In this document: piece after piece, positions 45,062 through 56,800 of the stretch
Layout of the letters: the number at the start of each line of letters is the position of its first letter
Numbering within the stretch: position 1 is the first letter of the stretch
Source of the DNA: Coffea arabica
Taxonomy: Eukaryota; Streptophyta; Magnoliopsida; Gentianales; Rubiaceae
NCBI RefSeq assembly: GCF_036785885.1
Contig: NC_092324.1
Coordinates: forward strand, 29,253,001 to 29,317,000
Length of the DNA stretch: 64,000 bases
Direction: 5' to 3'
Notes under the pieces: model-generated
Database searches by the model: none
Told to the model about the DNA's origin: nothing
What the model saw: the letters and a program-made list of their open reading frames with translations, nothing else
Made by a program: the position numbers and the translations under genes

Positions 45062-48000
45062 TATGCATATTGCATTTGCATTTTAGACTCTTAATAACCG
45101 TTACTATTGTTGGTTTTTAAATAAGTATGTGACCATAATTTTTATATATAAATAAGTTAATTATGCAAATATTAAGTTACTTGAATCTTGCTAAGTTAAA
45201 TTAATATTTCATGATGTAGAGTATTTTATTGCTTTAATATTAATTCCTTGAATTTCAATAGCTAATTTTAAGTGTTAATAACGTTAGGTGTTAATAGAAA
45301 CCAGAATTAAGACCAAATTAGCCCTCCTCCATTTCAAATTAACCATGCAGCCATGGAACCTCCTAGAACAAGCTCCAAATACAAACATTTCCAGCATGCC
45401 GGTCTCATTCTTTACACTTAGAATTTCCATTCTAGCCGGTCCGATTTCCTTTTATCTACTCCACCATTCCACCAACCATAATGCCGGCTCACACCCTACT
45501 ATCATACTCCACTATATCAACTGCATACCACCACAACAACACTCCAATTCTATTCCTTCCTCCTGCCGTGAGCCGAGAGTGGAGTGAGAGAGAGAGGGAG
45601 CCGAGTCCTTCATTTTCCTTTCTTCCTGTCCGCAAGCTATAAAAAAAAAAGAGACCTGTTGTTCTGAATTCCTTCCATCCGTGAGCTGGTGAGGAGATTG
45701 AGTGCCAAACCTCCTCCATTCTAGTCGCAAGCTTGACCAAGGGAGAGGGAGAGCTAGCGGGCTGCATGTTGGACTGTCGAGAGAAGAGAAACATTTCAGC
45801 TGCTAGTTGCGTGAGTTGAGCTTCCAGTTGAGGTAATTTCTGGACCTAGACTAGTTGATTAGAGGTAGATGATGTTGATTATAAGCATGCGTGTGACAGT
45901 TGTGCGGTTGGATGAAGAATTAGGACTTAGGAAATCTGATTTTGAAGAAATTGGAACTGTCCGAGAGTGTGAGCTGGAAATTTCAGCTTTTGTTTGATTA
46001 ATTTGTGGTAATCTGAGTTTAAACATGTGTTTAGCTAACTAAAATCTGGATGATTAAGCTTTGCATGAGGTTAATTAGCTTTGATTAAGCAAGAAAATTG
46101 AAGCAAACAAAATCTGCTTGCATGCAAGCCAACCGAGAGCCGACTTGGATGAATTTCTGGTTGGTTAGTGATTTTGATGTTGTCCGACCTTGGTTTTGGA
46201 TTAAAACTGATAGATAGTTGTTTATTTGGTCATGCATGTAGCTGATGAACTGTGGTAAGAAAAAAAAATCTAAAGTCCTAGAGTTATTTTGCTGGAATTT
46301 TTTTTCCAGGTTGTCCGTATGAAGGAAATGGTGAAGTTTCCAGCTATCTTTATGAATTTTGGTTTTGAAGCTCTATGTCAAACTATAATCCATATCATAT
46401 ATTGTCTTGATCTGAACATGCAAGAAAGATTTGAAGATAAATTAAAGATGTTTTGGAGGAAAATGTGTGTTTGGCTGACTGATGTGTGAAAACTGGAAAA
46501 AAAAAAATGGCCGAGAGAAGGGGCTTGAGCACTTGACTAGTTTTCCTTTGAATTTTAGCTAAGATGCTTATACTAGATATTTAAGATTGGTTTGTAACTT
46601 GCTAATCACCTTTTGCATGTCAAGTTGAAAAAAATAAAAAAATTGGAGAAAATTATGGACAAGGCTCTATAAGTTAATTGGTTACATTACTGGAAATTAA
46701 ATGGTGTGTTATTTATTTTGGTTTTGGTTGGACAGATTATGAGCTATGTTTCTAGTGTTTCAAGTAAGTAAAAGATGGAGGTTTAATGGACGTTTTGAAT
46801 TGTCATTGCTGGAATTTTTCTTGGTTGTCAAAACAAGGGGGAAAAAATCTGAATTTTTAGAATTTTGGGAGTTAAGTTGGCCGTGGCCTTCTTTTTTTTT
46901 TTTTTTGGATTGAAATTCTGATTGAATTGTGGTTGGAAGTGATTGTTTGTTGTCAAGAGCTAATTATTGATGAAGCTCTTGGCCATTTGAGCAATTTTTG
47001 CAAGAGTTTAATTCGTGGTGGAATTGTTTAAACGGTTTGGCCGAAATGTACTTGGAAGGCCATGAATTGTGGTTTGGAATCGTTTGATATCTTGGACTTC
47101 CTTTGTTTAATTTCGATTAGAATTGATTCTGTTGAGACCTAGGGCTAATGATTGATGAAGTCCTAGTGAAATTGATGTTTGGATTGTGATTTTACTACAT
47201 TGGTGACGTGGAATATAATGTATGAGTAATTTGGAGTCGTGAAGTCCGTTTTGGTCCTTTGAATTCGAGTATTTTTTATCAAGCCTTATTGAAATATTTT
47301 GTCCTAGTATCGAGCTTTAGCAATTGAGTATAGTACGTTAATGCTCAAACTCGAGTGTTGGAACTTTTAAAACCTCGCTAACTAGTTAATTCTTTTCTTT
47401 GCTTAAACTAGTTTTACTTCTTCTAGAAAATAATTGCATTAACTTTCAAACTTTAAGTTTTTGTAAAGTTATCCCTAGCTAGTTGTTTTAGAGGAAAATT
47501 GTTAAAAACATTAGATTTGAATAATTTCAAATAAAAGGCATGGAAAACTTGTTCGGCAAGAAAACTTGTTTGAATAAATTTGACTCTAGTTTGGCCCTCT
47601 AGAAGGGAAATACCTTTAAAGAAACCATACGAAATATTTTATTCCTTTGCTAGCCTTAATTCTAAGAGATGTATTGATTTATTTTGAGGAAATGAACTAG
47701 TTATATACCAAATAATCTTATATATATATAAACTAAGAGGTTGTATAGTAAAACTTATAGTTTTAAAACTTGGTTTTCTAGGGTTTAGCGAAGACGTGGA
47801 CTTCGATTCCCAGCTTGACTTTTGAGCTTGACTTTTGGTGAGTGTCCGTGCTTGTTCTATGACTAAAGTGTTAAAGTGCTTTCTTGACTTGTTATGTGAT
47901 AATTGGAAAGTGGTTTTCCTGAACCATCGAAGTGGCAGTGTGTACTTTATCGCACTAACCTTTCGAGTGGTGACTTGCTTGAAATGTTTTCTCGAATATC

Positions 48001-48109
48001 TTGCAATTGTTGACTGGAGCGTGGACTCGTCAACTAATCTACCAAGCAAGGGAGTGTACCACACCTTAGGGTGGGAGGGCCTCTTATCCTGACTTGGTAA
48101 AAAACGTGT

Positions 48110-48224
48110 TGTGACGTCGTTGGGTGAATCCCTTGACTAGTTTATAATTGTGACGTCGTTGGATGAATCCCTCGACTAGTTTATAATGTGACGTCGTTGG
48201 GTGAATCCCTCGACTAGTTTACAA
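48110..48224 (+). repeat. Three-copy 38/39-bp tandem repeat in LTR-E
   Basis: TGTGACGTCGTTGGGTGAAT(...)GACTAGTTTATAAT is repeated at 48110, 48149 and 48187. The 3' LTR has the same array at about 56968-57082, so it predates the insertion. Confidence 0.88.
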
Positions 48225-48342
48225 AAAGGTATACTCGAGTAATACCAAACTCTCTCGTGAGAAGAACGGGTCCGGTGGGAGTAAGTTGGTTGGAGCGTGT
48301 TAAGGAAAAATAATGAATCTACATGGACCTTAGATAGTGAGA

Positions 48343-48405
48343 GTTGACGGAGGGTCAACTACGATTAATTTTGATCAAGCTTGTGGAAAATGGCTCCTGA
48401 GAGCC
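48343..48405 (+). promoter_or_regulatory. Paired hairpins in LTR-E 5' LTR
   Basis: Hairpin 1 is GTTGAC-GGAGG-GTCAAC at 48343-48359 and hairpin 2 is GGCTC-CTGA-GAGCC at 48392-48405. The 3' LTR has the same pair at 57201-57217 and 57250-57263. Compared with LTR-A, -D and -F, the stems differ by paired substitutions while loop bases are largely kept. Confidence 0.5.
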
Positions 48406-48607
48406 CTGTATCCTACCCTGTGCTGTTATACGCTTTTCTACTTGCTGAATTTAAGCTTGAAGTTATGATTTACTATTTGTGTTATATGATTGCATGTTTT
48501 GGGGCACCACTGAGCTTTAGCTCATCACACGATATTTGTTTTCCTTAACAGGTTTTGGCATTCGAGAGATTTGAAGTCTGCTTTGATCTTTTGTAAATGT
48601 TGTTTCG

Positions 48608-48865
48608 AAGACGAGCGTCGTCGAGAGGGCTAGGTCAGAGGCTGCTCGTGAGGAGTTAGGGAGACAGAGGTCTCGATTGACTCGAGTAGCTGAGGAGGTA
48701 CGAGATAGGAGTGCCGGTATTAGGGCCGACGCTACTATGATGATAGACGAGATCATGGGGATCATTCAGGGTACAGCTCAGGTAGGGGTTGAGGAGGATC
48801 CGGAGGAGAATTCGGAGGAGGATCCTGAGGAGAACGTTGCTCCTGGCAGCCCTGCTGAGGGTTAG
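48608..48865 (+). CDS. Extra ORF between LTR and gag in LTR-E (partial)
   Basis: An 86-codon open frame continues from the deletion junction. Its codons read RARSEAAREELGRQRSRLTR, VAEEVRDRSAGIRADATMMI, DEIMGIIQGTAQVG, then an acidic tail (EEDPEENSEEDPEENVAPGS) and a stop. The first part is rich in Arg, Glu and Ala and predicted helical or coiled-coil; the tail is Asp/Glu/Pro-rich. It is not gag and I do not recognise a named domain. Its start is lost in the deletion. Confidence 0.5.
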   Translation, partial: KTSVVERARSEAAREELGRQRSRLTRVAEEVRDRSAGIRADATMMIDEIMGIIQGTAQVGVEEDPEENSEEDPEENVAPGSPAEG

Positions 48866-49236
48866 ACTAGGCTTGCTTTGCTTGTAAATAGGTATCCAGG
48901 GTTAGTTAGGGTGACACTAGTATAGGTCATAGCATTTTGTCTAGCTAGATGGCCTACTTTTGAGGCACTATGTCCCTATTTTTGGTTTAAGGAATTGTTT
49001 GTACATATTCGTTCAACTTGTGTGCCATACTTTTGGAAGGCACCCTAAACTGTTATTTGTATGAACTTTGGAATGTGAATACATGCGTTAAGTGTTTTAT
49101 TTTCCTTTCCTTGATATTCGTGTTAATTTTACTTACAAAAGAAAATATATATATAATAATAATAATAGTAATAAGTAAGTAAATAACAATATCTTCGCTT
49201 AATGACTTCATTTATATCGATAGGCATAACTAGGCT
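48866..49236 (+). other. Untranslated leader between the extra ORF and gag
   Basis: T-rich, with a TA microsatellite and AAT/AAG repeats near 49150-49190. No coding content and no tRNA-type primer-binding site seen. Confidence 0.5.
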
Positions 49237-50340
49237 ATGGATCGACGAGTTAGAGGTAGAGAACGTGGGAGATCAACTAGACAACACCCCGAGGGTGGTG
49301 GTGATAGGGAACCTGAGGTCAATCAAGACCATGGTCAGGGAAACGTGGCCAGAGACCCAGTGGCCACCGCAATCAATAGAATAACCGATGTTCTAGAGCG
49401 CATGACTGAGCACTAAGCCCCGGGGGCAGTGCATCATCAAGGAGGCCCCATCGATACCGAGGATCGAGCATTAGAGAGATTCTTGAAGTTTGGATCTTCT
49501 AAGTTCTATGGAGGCCCAGAACTTGAGGTAGCAGAAGGTTGGTGGGAGAGGATCTCTGACATTTTTGCAGCTTTAAATTATACGGAGGAGAGACAAGTGA
49601 CTTTTGTAGCATTCCAGTTTGAGGGAGCTGCTCGTTCCTGGTAGAACCTAATTAGGGTCAATTGGGATAGGAACCATATTCCTAGGACCTGGGCGAACTT
49701 CACTCGGGAGTTCAATGCCAAGTTTTTACCCCCTCTCATCCAAGAAAAAAGAGAGGATGATTTTATCAAGTGTAGGCAGGGGGCGGTGAGTGTCGCCGAA
49801 TATGAGATCCAATTCACGAAATTGTCCCGTTTTGCTCCTGAATTGGTAGCCACGGAACAAAGGCGTGTAAGGAGCTTTGTGCAGGGACTAAACGTGGAAA
49901 TCCAAGAGGGATTAGCTGCTGTTCGGATAGACACGTTTGCTGATGCTGTTGAGAGAGCTCAGAGGGTTGAAGTTGCTAGAGCTCAAGTAAAATCCTTCCA
50001 GGCCAAGAAAAGATTTGGCCCTAGCAGCAGTCGGGAGCCGATTTATGCAAATGCTCCACCGGCTAAAGTGGGTCGATGAACGGGTGGAGTAAATAGTCCT
50101 GGAGCACCACGAGGCGCTCTAGCGAGAGGAACTGGGGCAAGAGGTGCAGGGGGAAGAGATATCGGAGCTAGAGGAGGACCAAGTGGAAGGAGTCAAACTA
50201 GGAACGCCCCGCAAGGAGGTCGTGTGACCACCCCTCAGGGAACTTGTGGGTATTGCAGGAGGGTTGGCCATACTGAGGACAGATGCTGGAGGAAAGAAGG
50301 AAAGTACTTGAAGTGCGGAAGCTGTGAGCACCAGATATCC
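49237..50340 (+). pseudogene. gag of LTR-E
   Basis: A gag polyprotein reading frame starts at ATG 49237 (MDRRVRGRERGRSTRQHPEG). It includes the retrotransposon gag domain (LERFLKFGSSKFYGGPELEV, WERISDIFAALNYTEERQV, TREFNAKFLPPLIQEKREDD, VAEYEIQFTKLSRFAPELV) and a basic Gly/Arg linker. A CX2CX4HX4C knuckle follows (CGYCRRVGHTEDRC); a second knuckle near 50325 has lost its first Cys. In-frame stops occur near 49414, 49642 and 50077 in an otherwise single frame continuing into protease. The product would form the particle, but this copy cannot make it whole. Confidence 0.9.
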
Positions 50341-53300
50341 GGTTGTCCAAAAATACAAGAAGGTGGTACTCCGAGTGCTAGGCAAGCCACTTCTGGAGGA
50401 AATAGGACCAAAGTTCCGGCCAGGGTGTACGCTATAGACGATCAACCTGTACCTGATTCCTCGGAGGTCGTGGAAGGTACTCTTCCAATCTTTCATCGAT
50501 TAGCTAGAGTACTAATTGATCCTGGCGCAACTCACTCGTTTGTGAATCCAATTTTTATGTCCGAAATTAATGTACAACCTGTTAAATTACCCTTCGATCT
50601 TGAAGTTAGGACACCTATGGGTAATAGGAGTATAATCACTAGCCTGGCCTATAAGAACTGCGAATTCTGGGTTGGAGAGCGTAAGATGCTAGTAGACCTA
50701 GTCAGTTTGGACATAAAAGGGTATGATGTTATCATAGGAATGGATTTCCTAGCTCATTACCATGCTAAGCTTGATTGTAGAGCAAAAGTGGTAGAATTTT
50801 GGATTCCTGGGAAAGCAACCCTGAAATTGGATGTGAAAGGTAGGTTAGCATCATCTGCCATGATTTCGGGAGTTCGGGCAAGAAAAATGTTGTATAAAGG
50901 AGCGCAAGGTTTCCTAACTTTCCTAATTAACGCTCCCAGTGACCAAGTAAAGTTGAAGGATGTACCAGTGGTAAGGGAATTTCCAGATATGTTTCTCGAA
51001 GAATTAAAAACATTACCTCCGGAGAGGGAAATGGAGTTTAAGATTGAACTAGTGCCGGGAATGGCCCCGATTTCTAAGACTCCGTACCGAATAACTCCCG
51101 CAGAACTAAAAGAATTGAAAATACAATTACAGGATCTATTGGAGAGAGGTTTTGTTAGAGAAAGTGATTCGTCATGGGGCGCACCTGTTCTATTTGTTAA
51201 GAAAGTAGGATGGAAGTTTGAGGTTGTGTATTGATTATCGAGGATTAAATGAGGGTACAATTAAAAATAAATACCCTCTACCATTGATTGACAGCTTATT
51301 TGATCAGCTGCAAGGATCAGTAGTTTTCTCCAAACTGGACTTGAGGCAAGGATATTATCAGTTGAAAATTAAGAAGGAAGACATACCTAAAACTGCTTTC
51401 AATACAAGATATGGACATTTTGAGTTCGCGGTCATGCCATTTGGGTTAACCAATGCACCAGCTGCCTTCATGGACTTAATGCAGAGAATCTTTAAAAAGT
51501 ACTTGAATCAGTTCGTAGTAATCTTTATTGATGATATCCTAGTATATTCTATAACACAAGCGGAACATGCTAAACACTTGGAGATAGTTCTGCAGATCTT
51601 AAGAGAGCATAAATTGTATGCTAAATTTAGCAAGTGTGAGTTTTGGCTGGATGAAATTTCTTTTCTAGGGCATAAAGTTTCTAAAGATGGGATTGCCGTG
51701 GATCCGGCAAAAGTTGAGGCGGTCACAATGTGGAAACAGCCAGAAACTCCAACAGAGGTTAGAAGTTTCTTGGGTCTAGCAGGTTATTACACGCGATTCA
51801 TCAAGGACTTTTCAAGGATTGCTGGACCTATGACAGAGCTGAGAAAGAAAAATAATAAGTTCATCTGGACTCCAAAGTGCGAGTCAAGCTTTCAAGAGTT
51901 AAAGAAGTGCTTAACATCAGCTCCTGTTTTGGCGTTGCCTGACGGAGTAGAAGGTTATGTCGTATACTCTGATGCCTCTAGGGAAGGTCTAGGATGCGTA
52001 CTAATGCAAAAGGGTAAAGTGGTTGCCTATGCCTCTAGAAAATTAAAGCCTCATGAACAAAATTACCCAACGCATGACCTAGAACTGGCCACAGTGGTTT
52101 TTGCCTTAAAGAAATGGAGACATTACTTGTACGGTGTGACCTTTGAAGTTTATACGGACCACAAAAGCCTTAAGTACTTGTTTTTCCAAAAGGAATTGAA
52201 TTTGAGACAGAGGCGATGGGTAGAATTTTTGGAGGATTATGATTGTTCAATAAACTACCACCCAGGAAAAGCCAACGTGGTGGCAGACGCTCTAAGTAGA
52301 AAGGCCCATGGAGCAGGGTTAATGGTAAAAGAATGGGATATGTTAGAAGAGGTTAGTATTTGGAACCCTCGTTTGGAGAGATTGAAGATTTTATTTGGGA
52401 ACCTGACGTTGAAATCACCGTTGATGGAGCGTATTAGAGGTACAGAAAACAAACCCCACGATCCAGAAAAGGTTGGAGAAAGTGCAAAACGGAGAAAACC
52501 TAGATTTTAAACTAGGGTCTAAAGGAGAGTTAAGGTTTCAAGATCGAATTACGGTTCCAGTTGATGAAGAATTAAGGAAAGAAATTCTAGAAGAATCACA
52601 TCGATCGAGGTATGCTATACACCCAGGAGTGAACAAAATGTATCATGATGTGAAGGAATCATACTGGTGGGACGGTTTGAAAAAGGACGTGGCAAGGTTT
52701 GTACAAAAATGTCTGATATGCCAATAAGTAAAAGCTGAACATCAGAAACCCTCTGGTCTATTGCAGCCACTAGAAATCCCTGAATGGAAGTGGGACCACA
52801 TAACCATGGATTTTGTAACGGGGTTGCCTCGAAATCAAAAAGGATTTGATGCGGTTTGGGTAGTAGTTGACAGGCTTACCAAGTCCGCACATTTTCTACC
52901 TGTGAGTATGAGCTTTCCTTTGGAAAAATTGGCCAAGTTGTACATAGAAGAGATCATGAGATTGCATGGTGTTCCTATAAGCATTGTGTCCGATCGTGAT
53001 CCAAGGTTTGTCTCGCGTTTTTTGGCAGAAATTTCAAGAGACATTAGGGACCAAGTTGAAGTTTAGTACCGCTTATCATCCCCAAATAGACGGGCAGTCG
53101 GAAAGGACAATTCAGACTTTGGAGGATATGCTGAGGTCGTGTATATTGGATTTTGGAGGTAAATGGAGCCAGTATATGGCCTTAGTAGAATTTACCTATA
53201 ATAATAGCTATCATGAGTCAATTCAAATGGCACCTTATGAGGCATTGTATAGGAGAAGGTGTCGATCTCCGATTCATTGGAATGAAGTAGGAGAGAAGAA

Positions 53301-53840
53301 AATTTTGGATCCAATGGTTATACCTTGGATGGAAGAAGCTCATGAGAAAGTGAAAGTAATTAGGGAAAGGCTTCAAACTACCCAGAGTCGACAAAAGAGC
53401 TACGCCGACACAAGGAGGAAAGATCTGGAATTTGAAGTAGGAGACAAAGTTTTCCTAAGAGTTAAACCCGTGAAGGGCGGAGTAGTGTCCAAAAAGGGTA
53501 AAAAGCTAAAGCCGAGGTATATTGGACCTTTTGAAATTTTGAAACAAATCGGTAAAGTAGCATATCAGTTGAGGCTGCCTACAAGCATGGTCAAGATTCA
53601 CAATGTATTTCATATTTCTATGCTCAAGAAATATCACCCCGACCCAAGCCATGTGTTGCAATTGGAAGGAATTGAAGTGGGTGAGTCGTTAACTTATGAG
53701 GAAGGACCAGTTAGGATTTTGGAAAGAGAAGTAAGAAAATTCCTTTGGTGAAGATTCTATGCAAAAATCATGGAATAGAGGAAGCAACTTGGGAACTGGA
53801 AGAAGATATGCAGAAGAAATATCCTGAACTATTTTATTAG
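50341..53840 (+). pseudogene. pol of LTR-E (protease, RT, RNase H, integrase, chromodomain)
   Basis: Protease: VLIDPGATHSFVNP near 50510. RT: from about 50990, with [34 protein letters not shown] and an intact FIDDILVY box near 51525. RNase [21 protein letters not shown] and [15 protein letters not shown], ending [10 protein letters not shown] near 52295. Integrase: zinc finger (H.. then CLICQ near 52720), core with WDHITMDFVTGLPRN, SIVSDRDPRF-type Asp in one frame and TAYHPQIDGQSERTIQTLED in another, then the GPF module (PRYIGPFEILKQIGKVAYQL). The C-terminal chromodomain (PLVKILCKNHGIEEATWELE) is in a third frame near 53730-53827. Frame changes occur near 51213, 52490, 53040 and 53745, plus a TAA near 52726. 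Confidence 0.92.
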
Positions 53841-53871
53841 AAGGTGAGAATTTTGAGGACAAAATTCATTT

Positions 53872-53884
53872 AAGGGGGGGAGGA
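53872..53884 (+). promoter_or_regulatory. Polypurine tract of LTR-E
   Basis: AAGGGGGGGAGGA directly before the TGTGAG start of the 3' LTR, in the canonical place for plus-strand priming. Confidence 0.9.
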
Positions 53885-56800
53885 TGTGAGAACCTTGAAC
53901 AAAAAATATATATATATATATATATATATACATATTGCATTTGCATTTTAGACTCTTAATAATCGTTACTATTGTTGGTTTTTAAATAAGTATGTGACCA
54001 TAATTTTTATATATAAATAAGTTAATTATGCAAATATTAAGTTACTTGAATCTTGCTAAGTTAAATTAATATTTCATGATGTAGAGTATTTTATTGCTTT
54101 AATATTAATTCCTTGAATTTCAATAGCTAATTTTAAGTGTTAATAACGTTAGGTGTTAATAGAAACCAGAATTAAGACCAAATTAGCCCTCCTCCATTTC
54201 AAATTAACCATGCAGCCATGGAACCTCCTAGAACAAGCTCCAAATACAAACATTTCCAGCATGCCGGTCTCATTCTTTACACTTAACATTTCCATTCTAG
54301 CCGGTCCCATTTCCTTTTATCTACTCCACCATGCCACCAACCATAATGCCGGCTCACACCCCACTATCATACTCCACTATATCAACTGCATTCCACCACA
54401 ACAACACTCCAATTCTATTCCTTCCTCCTGCTGTGAGCTGAGAGTGGAGTGAGAGGGAGAGGGAGCCGAGTCCTTCATTTTCCTTTCTTCCTGTCTGCAA
54501 GCTATAAAAAAAAAAGAGACCTGCTGTTCTGAATTCCTTCCATCCTTGAGCTGCTGAGGAGATTGAGTGCCAAACCTCCTCCATTCTAGTCGCAAGCTTG
54601 AGCAAGGGAGAGGGAGAGCTAGCGGGCTGCATGTTGGACTGCCGAGAGAAGAGAAACATTTCAGCTGCTAGTTGCTTGAGTTGAGCTTCCAGTTGAGGTA
54701 ATTTCTGGACCTAGACTAGTTGATTAGAGGTAGATGATGTTGATTATAAGCATGCGTGTGACAGTTGTGCGGTTGGATGAAGAATTAGGACTTAGGAAAT
54801 CTGATTTTGAAGAAATTGGAACTGTCCGAGAGTGTGAGCTGGAAATTTCAGCTTTTGTTTGATTAATTTGTGGTAATCTGAGTTTAAACATGTGTTTAGC
54901 TAACTAAAATCTGGATGATTAAGCTTTGCATGAGGTTAATTAGCTTTGATTAAGCAAGAAAATTGAAGGAAACAAAATCTGCTTGCATGCAAGCCAACCG
55001 AGAGCCGACTTGGATGAATTTCTGGTTGGTTAGTGATTTTGATGTTGTCCGACCTTGGTTTTGGATTAAAACTGATAGATAGTTGTTTATTTGGTCATGC
55101 ATGTAGCTGATGAACTGTGATAAGAAAAAAAAAATCTAAAGTCCTAGAGTTATTTTGCTGGAATTTTTTTTCCAGGTTGTCCGTATGAAGGAAATGGTGA
55201 AGTTTCCAGCTATCTTTATGAATTTTGGTTTTGAAGCTCTATGTCAAACTATAATCCATATTATATATTGTCTTGATCTGAACATGCGCGAAAGATTTGA
55301 AGATAAATTAAAGATGTTTTGGAGGAAAATGTGTGTTTGGCTGACTGATGTGTGAAAACTGGAAAAAAAAAATTGGCCGAGAGAAGGGGCTTGAGCACTT
55401 GACTAGTTTTCCTTTGAATTTTAGCTAAGATGCTTATACTAGATATTTAAGATTAGTTTGTAGCTTGCTAATCACCTTTTGCATGTCAAGTTGAAAAAAA
55501 AAAATTGGAGAAAATTATGGACAAGGCTCTATAAGTTAATTGGTTACATTGCTGGAAATTAAATGGTGTGTTATTTATTTTGGTTTTGGTTGGACAGATT
55601 ATGAGCTATGTTTCTAGTGTTTCAAGTAAGTAAAAGATGGAGGTTTAATGGACGTTTTGAATTGTCATTGCTGGAATTTTTCTTGGTTGTCAAAACAAGG
55701 GGAAAAAAATCTGAATTTTTAGAATTTTGGGAGTTAAGTTGGCCGTGGCTTTCTTTTTGTTTTGGATTGAAATTCTGAATGAATTGTGGTTGGAAGTGAT
55801 TGTTTGTTGTCAAAGAGCTAATGATTGATGAAGCTCTTGGCCATTTGAGCAATTTTTGCAAGAGTTTAATTCGTGGTGGAATTGTTTAAACGGTTTGGCC
55901 GAAATGTACTTGGAAGGCCATGAATTGTGGTTTGGAATCGTTTGATATCTTGGACTTCCTTTGTTTAATTTCGATTAGAATTGATTCTGTTGAGACCTGG
56001 GGCTAATGATTGATGAAGCCCTAGTGAAATTGATGTTTGGATTGTGATTTTACTACATTGGTGACTTGGAATATAATGTATGAGTAATTTGGAGTCGTGA
56101 AGTCCGTTTTGGTCCTTTGAATTCGAGTATTTTTTATCAAGCCTTATTGAAATATTTTGTCCTAGTATCGAGCTTTAACAATTGAGTATAGTACGTTAAT
56201 GCTCAAACTCGAGTGTTGGAACTTTTAAAACCTCGCTAACTAGTTAATTCTTATCTTTGCTTAAACTAGTTTTACTACTTCTAGAAAATAATTGCATTAA
56301 CTTTCAAACTTTAAGTTTTTGTAAAATTATCCCTGGCTAGTTGTTTTAGAGGAAAATTGTTAAAAACATTAGATTTGAATAATTTCAAATAAAAGGCATG
56401 GAAAACTTGTTCGGCAAGAAAACTTGTTTGAATAAATTTGGTTCTAGTTTGGCCCTCTAGAAGGGAAATACCTTTAAAGAAACCATACGAAATATTTTAT
56501 TCCTTTGCTAGCCTTAATTCTAAGAGATGTATTGATTTATTTTGAGGAAATGAACTAGTTATATACCAAATAATCTTATATATATATAAACTAAGAGGTT
56601 GTATAGTAAAACTTATAGTTTTAAAACTTGGTTTTCTAGGGTTTAGCGAAGACGTGGACTTCGATTCCCAGCTTGACTTTTGAGCTTGACTTTTGGTGAG
56701 TGTCCGTGCTTGTTCTATGACTAAAGTGTTAAAGTGCTTTCTTGACTTGTTATGTGATAATTGGAAAGTGGTTTTCCTGAACCATCGAAGTGGCAGTGTG

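Larger units (their letters stand above)
45015..48606 (+). mobile_element. 5' LTR of LTR-E, truncated at its 3' end
   Basis: It aligns with the 3' LTR from TGTGAGAACC to TTGTAAATGTTGTTTCGAA, with a few per cent differences by eye, then diverges abruptly at 48607. The last 378 bases of the 3' LTR (57468-57845) have no partner here, and no tRNA primer-binding site follows. A deletion has joined the LTR to the internal region. Conserved blocks: GTACTTTATCGCACT at 47942-47956, hairpins at 48343-48359 and 48392-48405. Confidence 0.9.
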
